The translations under genes and the position numbers were made by a program. The notes under the pieces were generated by a model, which was not told the origin of the DNA, ran no database searches, and saw only the letters and a program-made list of their open reading frames with translations. Below are positions 7,629 through 13,521 of a stretch of DNA of 13,521 nt, piece by piece. The stretch spans positions 1 to 13,521 of the forward strand of contig JALSPX010000105.1 in assembly GCA_026985755.1 (NCBI GenBank). The letters are read 5' to 3'. The number at the start of each line of letters is the position of its first letter. The stretch's first letter is position 1. Source of the DNA: Sulfurovum sp. Its GTDB lineage: Bacteria; Campylobacterota; Campylobacteria; Campylobacterales; Sulfurovaceae.

Positions 7629-8045
7629 TTATATATACATAAACTGAGACAAGAAAATAATAGTAATCACAAAAGCAAAGGGCAACACGTGACTTTTAAA
7701 CACCAAAGGCTGTATACCCATATAGACCTGCAAAAATCCTCTAAGCCCTAGCCAAATACCCAAAAAGGCTTTAAGTGACAAAAGCATCTGAAAACGTGTA
7801 AGCCCTTCATCTGCTATCGTACCATAGACCTGAGAAATCAAATACAATCCCGTCAACACCGCCACTATTAAGCTAGGTGGCACCACCTTGCGTACATATT
7901 TCATAAAAGACTCACGAATCTGCTTATGTTCCTCTGTACTATAGGCTTCTTTGATATGCACCAAAAATAGATTATCCACGATAAGAAACCCACCATAAAT
8001 AAATGCAGCAAAGAGGTGGACGGTTTTGATAAGTATAAAGGTCAT
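7629..8045 (-). CDS. four-helix membrane protein of unknown function
   Basis: A 138-residue integral membrane protein with four hydrophobic segments: about 3-29, 54-75, 86-110 and 118-138. Histidines sit in or next to helices (H10, H30, H119) and a lysine begins helix 3 (K92). This vaguely resembles CopD-like or cytochrome b561-like small membrane proteins, but I see no diagnostic motif and do not assign a family. ATG is preceded by AGGA with about 8-nt spacing. Its own promoter has a perfect TATAAT and an FNR/CRP-type palindrome, and the TauE-family gene follows after 43 bp, so it is the first gene of a likely two-gene unit responding to oxygen or nitrogen oxides. Confidence 0.8.
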   Translation of the reverse strand: MTFILIKTVHLFAAFIYGGFLIVDNLFLVHIKEAYSTEEHKQIRESFMKYVRKVVPPSLIVAVLTGLYLISQVYGTIADEGLTRFQMLLSLKAFLGIWLGLRGFLQVYMGIQPLVFKSHVLPFAFVITIIFLSQFMYI

Positions 8046-8068
8046 AAAAAATCCTAAATTTTTGAAGA

Positions 8069-8074
8069 ATTATA
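8069..8074 (-). promoter_or_regulatory. perfect -10 element for the 8045-6845 unit
   Basis: The plus-strand ATTATA reads TATAAT on the minus strand. Transcription would begin near 8062, leaving a leader of about 16 nt with an AGGA ribosome-binding site. No -35 consensus is present 17 bp upstream, which fits a promoter that depends on an activator. Confidence 0.6.
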
Positions 8075-8095
8075 GTAGATTATCAAAGAAAGTGT

Positions 8096-8111
8096 TTTGA
8101 CTTATGTCAAA
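8096..8111. promoter_or_regulatory. FNR/CRP-type operator
   Basis: TTTGAC (8096-8101), a 4-nt gap and GTCAAA (8106-8111) form an inverted repeat with core TTGAC-N4-GTCAA, the form bound by FNR/DNR-type members of the CRP family. Its centre (8103.5) is 41.5 bp from the start predicted by the TATAAT element, the classical class II activation position. A weak hairpin serving as a dusB terminator is the alternative, but the 6-bp AT-rich stem makes that less likely. Confidence 0.5.
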
Positions 8112-8132
8112 TAGTGATCACATTCAAAAGCC

Positions 8133-9086
8133 TTACTCTAAAAAATCCTGAGAAAAAAATGCTTCAACCACCTCTCTCATCTCTTTAGGGTCTTCTATAC
8201 AATTCACTACATTTCTAAAAGCAGAAGCTCCTGCATAGCCTGCTTTAGAGTAAGAATGTAGATTTTTCCTGAAGATGATGGCACCATATTTATCATAATA
8301 TTTTATCATCTGGTCAAAATGTTCTAAAACCACCTCTTTGATAAGCGCAGGGGTGGGTGCTACCATCCCCTCTTTAATTTGTCTAAATATCCATGGTTTG
8401 CCCACAGCGGCACGTCCTATCATCACACCCTCAGCACCTGTGTACTCACGTACCCACTTTGCTTTTTCTGGTGTGTCTATATCGCCATTAGCAAACATAG
8501 GAATGTGGATATTTCGTTTTATCTCTGCGAGTGCATCATAGTCTACAGGAGCCTTGTATCGCCCTGCTCTGGTACGTCCATGTACTGCGATATAATCTGC
8601 TCCAGCATCTTCACAAAGTTTGGCTATCTCAACATGGTTTTTTTCGTTAAATCCTAGACGAAACTTGACGGATGTGTACTCTTTGTTGGAATACTTTTTA
8701 ATCGTCTCTATTACCTTTGCCATTTGAGGTAAATCTGTCAATAAAGAGGAGCCTTGCAAGTTGTTTACCACCTTAGGGGCAGGACATCCACAGTTTAGGT
8801 CTATACACGTCACATCATCACGTTCATTGATGATTTCCACTGCACGTCTTATCACACCAAGATCCGAACCTGCAATTTGTATAGAGTAAGGATTTTCAAT
8901 AGGTGCCTTTTCAAGCATTTTGTAGGTTTTTTTAGAGTGATGTATAAGTGCGTTTGAGCTTATCATCTCTGAGACTGTCAGATCCACCCCAAACTTCTTA
9001 ACAACAGAACGAAAAGGAAGGTCTGTAAAGCCCGCAAGTGGGGCTAATGCGTAGATGGGTTTACTAAAGTCAAGACTTTTGGGCAT
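8133..9086 (-). CDS. dusB: tRNA-dihydrouridine synthase (DusB-type)
   Basis: A flavoenzyme that reduces uridine to dihydrouridine in tRNA using FMN and NADPH. The 317-residue protein is of normal length. It starts with the phosphate/FMN-binding LAPLAGFTD (14-22) and has the active-site motif DLNCGCPAPKVV (96-107), where C101 is the expected catalytic cysteine. K141 and R143 (VKFRLGF), HGRTRAG (169-175), NGDID (200-204) and IGRAAVG (223-229) complete the FMN pocket. There is no strong Shine-Dalgarno before the ATG; it starts 16 bp after the upstream membrane protein gene and may depend on translational coupling. It is the last gene of the five-gene operon. The DusB subtype is inferred from motif style and the Campylobacter gene order; substrate position on tRNA was not derived. 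Confidence 0.93.
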   Translation of the reverse strand: MPKSLDFSKPIYALAPLAGFTDLPFRSVVKKFGVDLTVSEMISSNALIHHSKKTYKMLEKAPIENPYSIQIAGSDLGVIRRAVEIINERDDVTCIDLNCGCPAPKVVNNLQGSSLLTDLPQMAKVIETIKKYSNKEYTSVKFRLGFNEKNHVEIAKLCEDAGADYIAVHGRTRAGRYKAPVDYDALAEIKRNIHIPMFANGDIDTPEKAKWVREYTGAEGVMIGRAAVGKPWIFRQIKEGMVAPTPALIKEVVLEHFDQMIKYYDKYGAIIFRKNLHSYSKAGYAGASAFRNVVNCIEDPKEMREVVEAFFSQDFLE

Positions 9087-9102
9087 TATTGTTTAATTGC
9101 TA

Positions 9103-10149
9103 CTACTTTAGTAGATACTTGGGTTCATTACATACAGAATGTATATCAATAATATCTTCTAATTTATATTTACTATTTTGACGTTTTAAATCATAAAGGG
9201 CTCTAAACTTAATAAATTCGTCCTCTTCTTGTTCATTCAAAAACTTACCTGCTTGTTCTAAAAGTTCATATTCAAATAGTAAATAAAGATAGGCATTTTG
9301 TGCTTTTTCATTTTTTTCCTGAAAGGTCTTAAACAACATGAGGTTTTCATCTGGTTTAAAATATTTTTTTGTGACAACAGCCACTTTAATAAAGTCCTCA
9401 CATCTAAGATTTAGATCTTCAACAAAAGTAGATAAAATATCTCTATTTAATTTTAAATCATCTTCTACACTAACTCTATTGAGCATTACCAAGAAGTTTT
9501 CAACATCAAATACTTTACTATATTTTCGAGCCTCTTCAAAATCAGACCGCTTTGCAAAAATCTTTAAAGCTTCTTTCTGAACATCTTCTGAATAATCTGA
9601 AGTTGCCTTCATCACACTTTCAACAAATTTTTCATCCGATTCTAAAAGGTTTAATCTATTTTTTACTAATATCTCATTGCCTGCATTAAAGACCTTTGCC
9701 ATTTTTGCTTCTTTAAGGTCAATATATTCTCCATTTTTAATTTTTTGAATGATATTTACAACCTTAGCAAGACGTGGAGTTAAGCCCTCTACATTATCAA
9801 GCACGGTTAAGTTAGATTTACCTAAAAGCACTGCAGAAGCTCCCATTTCATCCATGGCATACTTTTGTTCTTTGGGTTCATTTACAAGTGACCAGTATAG
9901 TGCATCTTCCAGTGTCTCTGTATCTTTCGTCCATTTTTTAATTTTAAGATAATTTCTTAATCCATAAAATAACATATGTACAATAGTAAAAAGAAACAGT
10001 AATAACGCAGGTAAAACTACCCAAATAGTAATAGGTAGCCTAATGTTTAATAAATCTAAACGATAAGAACCAAGTTCTAGCGTATAGACAAAAGCACCTA
10101 TTAGAAGAATAAGTATGAGTGACGCGAATGTATAAAGACCTAGTTTCAT
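9103..10149 (-). CDS. conserved membrane-anchored protein of unknown function
   Basis: A 348-residue protein with two N-terminal membrane helices (about 5-23 and 42-66), connected by a short periplasmic loop, followed by about 280 residues of charged, helix-rich cytoplasmic domain without recognised motifs. The layout, two helices then a helical repeat-like domain, recalls LapA/LapB-type assembly factors, but I cannot show TPR repeats. ATG has GGGAG with 6-nt spacing. It lies between the dksA-like gene (9 bp gap) and dusB (16 bp gap). From memory, the Campylobacter jejuni genome has a membrane protein gene in the same place (Cj0124c between the DksA-like and Dus genes), so this is likely an old, conserved operon member whose role is unknown. 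Confidence 0.85.
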   Translation of the reverse strand: MKLGLYTFASLILILLIGAFVYTLELGSYRLDLLNIRLPITIWVVLPALLLFLFTIVHMLFYGLRNYLKIKKWTKDTETLEDALYWSLVNEPKEQKYAMDEMGASAVLLGKSNLTVLDNVEGLTPRLAKVVNIIQKIKNGEYIDLKEAKMAKVFNAGNEILVKNRLNLLESDEKFVESVMKATSDYSEDVQKEALKIFAKRSDFEEARKYSKVFDVENFLVMLNRVSVEDDLKLNRDILSTFVEDLNLRCEDFIKVAVVTKKYFKPDENLMLFKTFQEKNEKAQNAYLYLLFEYELLEQAGKFLNEQEEDEFIKFRALYDLKRQNSKYKLEDIIDIHSVCNEPKYLLK

Positions 10150-10158
10150 GATGACTCC

Positions 10159-10515
10159 CTATTTTTGTTCTTTTTCGTTAATCTCCCGACATGTGATACA
10201 AAAACGTGCAAAGTTTTTCACTTCTAAGCGTTGTATACCTATTGGTTCTTCACACATCTCACAGATACCATAAGTTCCATTCTTTATTTTATCTAAAGCA
10301 AGTTCAATTTCGTTTAATTCTTTACGTTGTTGCTCTAAAATTGCACTATCTACTACTGTTTCTGCTGAAACTGATGCAAAATCACCCTCATCATTCAACT
10401 CTAACTCTCTCATTTCATCTAATTCTAATGTAGTTCCTGTAAGATTTTTTTCTATTTGTACTCGTCTATCAAGTAAACTGTTTTGAAATTTTTCCAACGC
10501 TGCTTTATTTAACAT
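10159..10515 (-). CDS. dksA: DksA/TraR-family RNA polymerase secondary-channel factor
   Basis: A 118-residue DksA-family protein, shorter than E. coli DksA (151). A coiled coil spans about residues 5-75, with the tip sequence D42-E-G-D45-F-A47 matching the DxxDxA tip that acts in the RNA polymerase secondary channel. The C-terminal zinc finger has C85-x2-C88-x17-C106-x2-C109, all four cysteines present. By family it should tune transcription, particularly of ribosomal and stress genes, with ppGpp. The ATG is preceded by AGGA 9 nt upstream and the gene begins 11 bp after rlmH. The Campylobacter orthologue has the same length class and neighbourhood. The name dksA is a family-level label. Confidence 0.92.
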   Translation of the reverse strand: MLNKAALEKFQNSLLDRRVQIEKNLTGTTLELDEMRELELNDEGDFASVSAETVVDSAILEQQRKELNEIELALDKIKNGTYGICEMCEEPIGIQRLEVKNFARFCITCREINEKEQK

Positions 10516-10526
10516 TTTTTATATTC

Positions 10527-10988
10527 CTATTTATGATATGGGTGATTGTTATTGATAGTCAGCCCTCTAAAGATTTGTTCTAGCAATACCACTTTCACCA
10601 GTTTATGTGAAAGCGTTATTTTACCAAATGATATAGCAAAATCACATTTACGTAGAAAATCCTCCTCAAAGCCGTATGCACCGCCAATAAAGAAATTTAT
10701 CTCTATCTTATCCTTAAGTAATTTTGCGAATTCATAACTATCTACCTCTTTAGAAGATGGATCTAAAGCAATATTTATTCCTGTTTGCATATATTTTTCC
10801 AAAGCTTTGGTATACGATTTTTGTGAAGCCTGCACAGAAATATCGTGTGCTTTTGCTATCTCTTTTCCAAAGACCTCAATCACTTCCACGGTGGCAAAAG
10901 GTTTTGCAATCTTTTTATAATGCGCAATCAGTCCACTATAAAGTGTTTCTTTCCCTTTTTTGTCAATGATGACAAGATTAATTTTCAT
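10527..10988 (-). CDS. rlmH: 23S rRNA pseudouridine-1915 N3-methyltransferase
   Basis: RlmH (SPOUT superfamily, homodimer) methylates N3 of pseudouridine 1915 in helix 69 of 23S rRNA on the assembled ribosome, using S-adenosylmethionine. The 153-residue protein is normal length and has ALDPSS (74-79), the SAM-loop FFIGGAYGF (99-107), TLSHKL (125-130) and the C-terminal signature NNHPYHK (147-153). Its ATG overlaps the mltB stop by one base (TAATG), which indicates translational coupling; the local Shine-Dalgarno (AAAGAG) is weak. It is the second gene of the operon. Very secure. Confidence 0.97.
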   Translation of the reverse strand: MKINLVIIDKKGKETLYSGLIAHYKKIAKPFATVEVIEVFGKEIAKAHDISVQASQKSYTKALEKYMQTGINIALDPSSKEVDSYEFAKLLKDKIEINFFIGGAYGFEEDFLRKCDFAISFGKITLSHKLVKVVLLEQIFRGLTINNNHPYHK

Positions 10989-12001
10989 TAAAGTCTCTTT
11001 TTGATTTTTTGTGCCAATTGATGAATCGCCATCGCATAATAATCACTATGGTTATATCGGGTAATCACAAAAAAGTTTTTTGCCCCATACCAAAGTTCAT
11101 CATATGCTTTCTTTTTTAATTTAATAAGAGAGACTTTACCTTTGTAATCCCAAGCATAGATAGGTTTAATAGACCCTAGTGATGCTCTACTATATTTATG
11201 TCTGTACCCCGTTTTATATCGATTAAAACGTTTACCTTCATATCGTACACGTACAGCTACAGGTTCACCCCTCCTCCATCCATTTTTTTTAAAATAGTTA
11301 GCGATACTTGCTATGGCATCAGGTGCACTTTGCATCGTAATACGTCCATCTTTATTAAAATCTACACCATATGCTCTATAATTACTAGGTAAAAACTGCC
11401 CTAGCCCTATAGCTGCGGCATAAGAACCCCGTACATTTTTAGGATTAAATTTTTCACTTTTAGCAAGTTTCAAATAAGCACTCAGCTCTTTTTTGAAAAA
11501 TCTATTTCTTCTGTTTTTTTCAAATGCCAAAGTAACCAATGTATCAAACACAGGATATTTTCCTACATGTCCTCCATAGACTGTTTCTACACCGATAATC
11601 GCAGCAATATACTCTTTGGGGACGCCGTATTTCTTCTCAACCGCATCAAATACTTTTTGGTGCTTTCGAATAAAGTTAGTACCCTGCCTGACTCTACTTG
11701 GGTTGGTTTTAAGTCTTGCATAACGCTCCCATGGGCCTAATGTCTTCCTTAAATGTCTTGCTTTTTTAATTTGTTTTGCTGTACGCGTCTCTTTTCTTCG
11801 TTTTTGTTTTTTTAAAGGAATAAAAGCACGCAATGCCGTTTTTTGTACTCTCACATTCGAAAAAAGCCTTTTGAGTTCTGTTTTTGTATAAGAAGTCTCT
11901 TTTGCCATTTTATTGATAAAACGGATAACTTCACCTTTTTTTGTATAATCTTTAGCCTGTATAAAAAGAGATAAAACAACTAAAATATAAATAATCTTCA
12001 C
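10988..12001 (-). CDS. mltB: MltB-type lytic murein transglycosylase
   Basis: A periplasmic GH103-type lytic transglycosylase that cleaves peptidoglycan glycan strands. I place the start at GTG 11999-12001, giving 337 residues that begin MKIIYILVVLSLFIQA, a normal signal peptide, with GGGAG 5 nt upstream. An ATG 48 bp further up has no ribosome-binding site, would put an odd polar extension ahead of the signal peptide, and lies upstream of the best promoter match. Catalytic glutamate is E139 in IIGVETVYGG; SYAAAIGLGQFLPS (193-206) is the family's substrate-groove motif, and DFNKDGRI (about 214-221) resembles its EF-hand-like loop. There is no lipobox cysteine, so it is probably soluble. It heads the operon and overlaps rlmH by one base. 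Confidence 0.92.
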   Translation of the reverse strand: MKIIYILVVLSLFIQAKDYTKKGEVIRFINKMAKETSYTKTELKRLFSNVRVQKTALRAFIPLKKQKRRKETRTAKQIKKARHLRKTLGPWERYARLKTNPSRVRQGTNFIRKHQKVFDAVEKKYGVPKEYIAAIIGVETVYGGHVGKYPVFDTLVTLAFEKNRRNRFFKKELSAYLKLAKSEKFNPKNVRGSYAAAIGLGQFLPSNYRAYGVDFNKDGRITMQSAPDAIASIANYFKKNGWRRGEPVAVRVRYEGKRFNRYKTGYRHKYSRASLGSIKPIYAWDYKGKVSLIKLKKKAYDELWYGAKNFFVITRYNHSDYYAMAIHQLAQKIKKRL

Positions 12002-12028
12002 ACAATCTCCCAATTTTTTATTTTTGAC

Positions 12029-12034
12029 ATTGTA
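12029..12034 (-). promoter_or_regulatory. probable -10 of the mltB operon
   Basis: ATTGTA on the plus strand reads TACAAT on the minus strand (5 of 6 to consensus). Transcription would start near 12022, 21 nt before the GTG. There is no recognisable -35 but the upstream region is T-rich, as is usual in this phylum. Confidence 0.4.
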
Positions 12035-12124
12035 ACGAAATAATTTCATATTAAAAGATACAATTTCTAAAAATATGCTTTTTAATTTAGGGAATCTCTA
12101 GTTTTATATTTTACCTTATTTGTG

Positions 12125-12130
12125 TATACT
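12125..12130 (+). promoter_or_regulatory. possible -10 of the DUF533 gene
   Basis: TATACT (5 of 6 to TATAAT) lies about 30 nt before the start codon, following a T-rich tract at 12101-12120. There is no clear -35. The divergent mltB -10 is about 90 bp away, so this gap probably holds both promoters. Confidence 0.35.
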
Positions 12131-12158
12131 TCACTATATCAATAGAAAAGGATAGATG

Positions 12159-13025
12159 ATGGATTTAACAAAAATACTCGGTAGTTTGCTTGCTAGTGGT
12201 GCACTTTCTAAAGGCTCTGGTGGAGATGTTTTAGGTTCTCTTATTGGTGCAGCACTCGGTGGAGCACAAAATCAACAAACGCAAAGTGGTAGTAGTTTAG
12301 GTGATATTTTAGGTTCTCTTATTGGTGCAGGAAAAACACCTTCGGGGAGTAATGGAGGCTTAGGTGATTTATTGGGTTCACTCATCGGTGGTAGTCAATC
12401 TCAGAGTAGTGGAGGACTAGGAGATTTACTAGGGTCTTTAGTTGGAGGAAGTGCCCCAGAAATTCAATCTACAGGACGTGTACCTACCAGTGCTAAGGAA
12501 CTAGAAGATCTATTGGGAATTGGTAAAAATAAAAATTCTGATGGTCTTGGTGGGAGAGGTGGTCTTGGTGGATTATTGACCAGTGCCATTGCAAAACATG
12601 CACAACAAAACAATCCAAATGTACCTAATGATGCCTATGATGTGCTTCCTATTGAAGTAGATACACAAGTAGCCAATACCCATGCCGAACTCATTATTCG
12701 TGCTATGATCAATGCAGCCAAATCTGATGGAACGATAGACCCATCTGAACAAGATAAAGTAATAGCAAAACTGGGGGATGTCACACAAGAAGAGATCGAT
12801 TTTGTAAAACGTGAATTTGCAGCACCTCTTGATGTGCAAAGTTTTGCAAGAAGTATCCCCCAAGGTATGGGAGAACAAATCTATGCCGTATCCCTCATGG
12901 CGATAGACCTAGATAAAAATGCTGAGGCACAATACCTTGCTGCTCTTGCTAAAGGTCTTGGTATCTCGCCTCAACTTGCCAATCAAATGCATGACAAATT
13001 TGGTGTACCTAAAATATTTGCATAA
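12159..13025 (+). CDS. DUF533/TerB-like protein with repeated Gly-rich N-terminus
   Basis: I choose the second of two adjacent ATGs because AAAGGA is then 6 nt upstream; the first ATG (12156) would add one residue with only 3-nt spacing. Counted from 12156, residues 1-100 hold five copies of an LGSL(I/L/V)(G/A) unit (at 8, 26, 52, 73 and 92), four of them ahead of Gly/Ser/Gln linkers and often with a (G)D(I/L/V)LGSLIG(G/A) context, giving short hydrophobic glycine-zipper-like segments. Residues about 105-155 are a low-complexity linker. Residues about 160-289 resemble the DUF533 (YebE)/TerB-like helical domain (HAELIIRAMINAAKSDGTID, then EQIYAVSLMAIDLDKNAEAQYL). The biochemical role of this family is not established; N-terminal units may associate with membrane. 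The gene diverges from mltB. Confidence 0.78.
   Translation: MDLTKILGSLLASGALSKGSGGDVLGSLIGAALGGAQNQQTQSGSSLGDILGSLIGAGKTPSGSNGGLGDLLGSLIGGSQSQSSGGLGDLLGSLVGGSAPEIQSTGRVPTSAKELEDLLGIGKNKNSDGLGGRGGLGGLLTSAIAKHAQQNNPNVPNDAYDVLPIEVDTQVANTHAELIIRAMINAAKSDGTIDPSEQDKVIAKLGDVTQEEIDFVKREFAAPLDVQSFARSIPQGMGEQIYAVSLMAIDLDKNAEAQYLAALAKGLGISPQLANQMHDKFGVPKIFA
12229..12330 (+). repeat. exact 24-nt direct repeat inside the DUF533 gene
   Basis: Positions 12229-12252 and 12307-12330 are identical over 24 nt (both start TTTTAGGTTCTC and end TTGGTGCAG). The copies are offset by 78 bp, exactly 26 codons, so the frame is kept. They encode the LGSLIGA units at residues 26 and 52. The third and fourth units (12372 and 12429) encode nearly the same residues with many synonymous differences, so the 78-bp step looks like the more recent duplication. 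Confidence 0.85.
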
Positions 13026-13036
13026 CTCTTTTGATC

Positions 13037-13070
13037 TATCTTGGTTCTGTTTTTTGACATTACCAAGATA
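13037..13070 (+). terminator. possible hairpin terminator after the DUF533 gene
   Basis: TATCTTGGT (13037-13045) and ACCAAGATA (13062-13070) form a perfect 9-bp stem with a 16-nt loop beginning 12 bp after the stop codon. The sequence after the stem is AAATTTTATA, a weak T-tract, so termination may be inefficient; the stem may instead protect the 3' end. Confidence 0.45.
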
Positions 13071-13132
13071 AAATTTTATAGAAAAAATATCATGTTTCCT
13101 ATTTGTTACCTTTTTGGAGTAATCTTTGAGAC

Positions 13133-13521
13133 ATGAAATATCAATCAATCTTTGTCTCTGACATACACCTAGGCACTAAGTTTTCACAAGCAGAAAAATT
13201 TTTAGAATTTATAAAAGAAAATGAATCAGAAAATCTCTATCTTGTGGGAGATATTATTGATGGGTGGGCGATGAAACGTAAATTTCGTTGGAAACAATCA
13301 CACTCTGATGTGATTCAAAAAATACTCCGAAAAGCCCGTAAAGGCACCAATGTCTATTTCATTACAGGAAACCATGATGAATTTCTACGCCCTTTTTTGC
13401 CTCTCATACTAGGAGATAGACTAGAAGTACTTAATGAAGCAGAATATACTGCCTTAAATGGTAAACGCTACTATATCACACATGGTGACTTTTTTGATTC
13501 TGTTACTATGACTAAAAAGTG
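13133..13521 (+). CDS. LpxH-like metallophosphoesterase, 5' part
   Basis: The first 129 residues of a calcineurin-type metallophosphoesterase; the gene runs off the window. The metal-binding motifs are in order: D10-x-H12 (VSDIHLG), GD40-IIDGW, GN80-H81-D82-E, and H117 in ITHGDFFD. The spacing and the GDIIDGW...GNHDE...THGD pattern fit UDP-2,3-diacylglucosamine pyrophosphatase-like proteins (LpxH/LpxH2 type), which remove UMP in lipid A synthesis at the inner membrane. The last GHTH-type motif lies outside. The ATG is the only possible start since an in-frame TGA lies 6 bp upstream; the nearest good Shine-Dalgarno (GGAG, 13116-13119) is 13 nt away, unusually far. The gene is in line with the DUF533 gene, 107 bp downstream. 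The substrate is inferred. Confidence 0.87.
   Translation, partial: MKYQSIFVSDIHLGTKFSQAEKFLEFIKENESENLYLVGDIIDGWAMKRKFRWKQSHSDVIQKILRKARKGTNVYFITGNHDEFLRPFLPLILGDRLEVLNEAEYTALNGKRYYITHGDFFDSVTMTKK

Noticed and set aside
8096..8111. The TTTGAC/GTCAAA inverted repeat as a dusB terminator
   Set aside because: The stem is 6 bp, AT-rich and not followed by a clear T-tract on the dusB strand; the fixed distance to TATAAT favours an operator.
8114..8121. GTGATCAC palindrome next to the FNR-type box
   Set aside because: An 8-bp palindrome is too short to separate from chance, and it does not extend further.
12573..13148. Minus-strand open frames of 101 and 79 codons under and beyond the DUF533 gene
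   Set aside because: They are antisense to a well-supported gene, with no ribosome-binding site and atypical composition rich in Cys, Tyr and His.
1..13521. CRISPR arrays, toxin-antitoxin pairs, insertion sequences, tRNA or rRNA genes
   Set aside because: No regularly spaced repeats, transposase-like proteins, terminal inverted repeats or cloverleaf-type sequences were seen on reading.

Overview
The window looks like chromosomal DNA of a low-GC Campylobacterota (formerly Epsilonproteobacteria), most likely a Sulfurovum/Sulfurimonas-type organism. The reasons are the AT-rich codon use, the RlmH - short DksA-like protein - membrane protein - DusB gene order known from Campylobacter, and the style of the proteins. 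The species is inferred from gene content, not from a marker gene. No rRNA, tRNA, CRISPR array, insertion sequence, integrase or attachment site was seen. No gap without a gene exceeds about 160 bp.

Layout from left to right: (1) 1-216, the C-terminal end of an unidentified membrane protein (+). (2) uvrA (-), converging on it with only 2 bp between the stop codons. (3) A SixA-type histidine phosphatase (-) whose only reasonable start is a non-canonical ATC or ATT codon. (4) A three-gene sensory cassette (-): a GAF-containing hybrid histidine kinase, a stand-alone Aer-type PAS protein, and a small Roadblock/LC7-like protein, closed by a hairpin terminator. (5) A two-gene unit (-): a four-helix membrane protein of unknown function and a TauE/SafE-family transporter. 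In front of it is a perfect TATAAT element with an FNR/CRP-type palindrome centred exactly 41.5 bp upstream of the predicted transcription start. (6) A compact five-gene operon (-): mltB, rlmH, dksA-like, a membrane protein of unknown function, dusB. (7) Divergent to it (+), a DUF533/TerB-like protein with a repeated Gly-rich N-terminus, then the 5' part of an LpxH-like metallophosphoesterase running off the window.

Functionally the core is housekeeping: excision repair, 23S rRNA methylation, tRNA dihydrouridylation, a DksA-family factor, peptidoglycan trimming and a probable lipid A step. The accessory part is 3.1-8.1 kb. There a likely redox-responsive signalling cassette and an oxygen- or nitrogen-oxide-regulated membrane/transport pair lie side by side. 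The kinase-PAS-LC7 trio beside a SixA-like phosphatase is the best candidate for an uncharacterised signalling module. All promoter, operator and terminator calls come from reading the sequence only.
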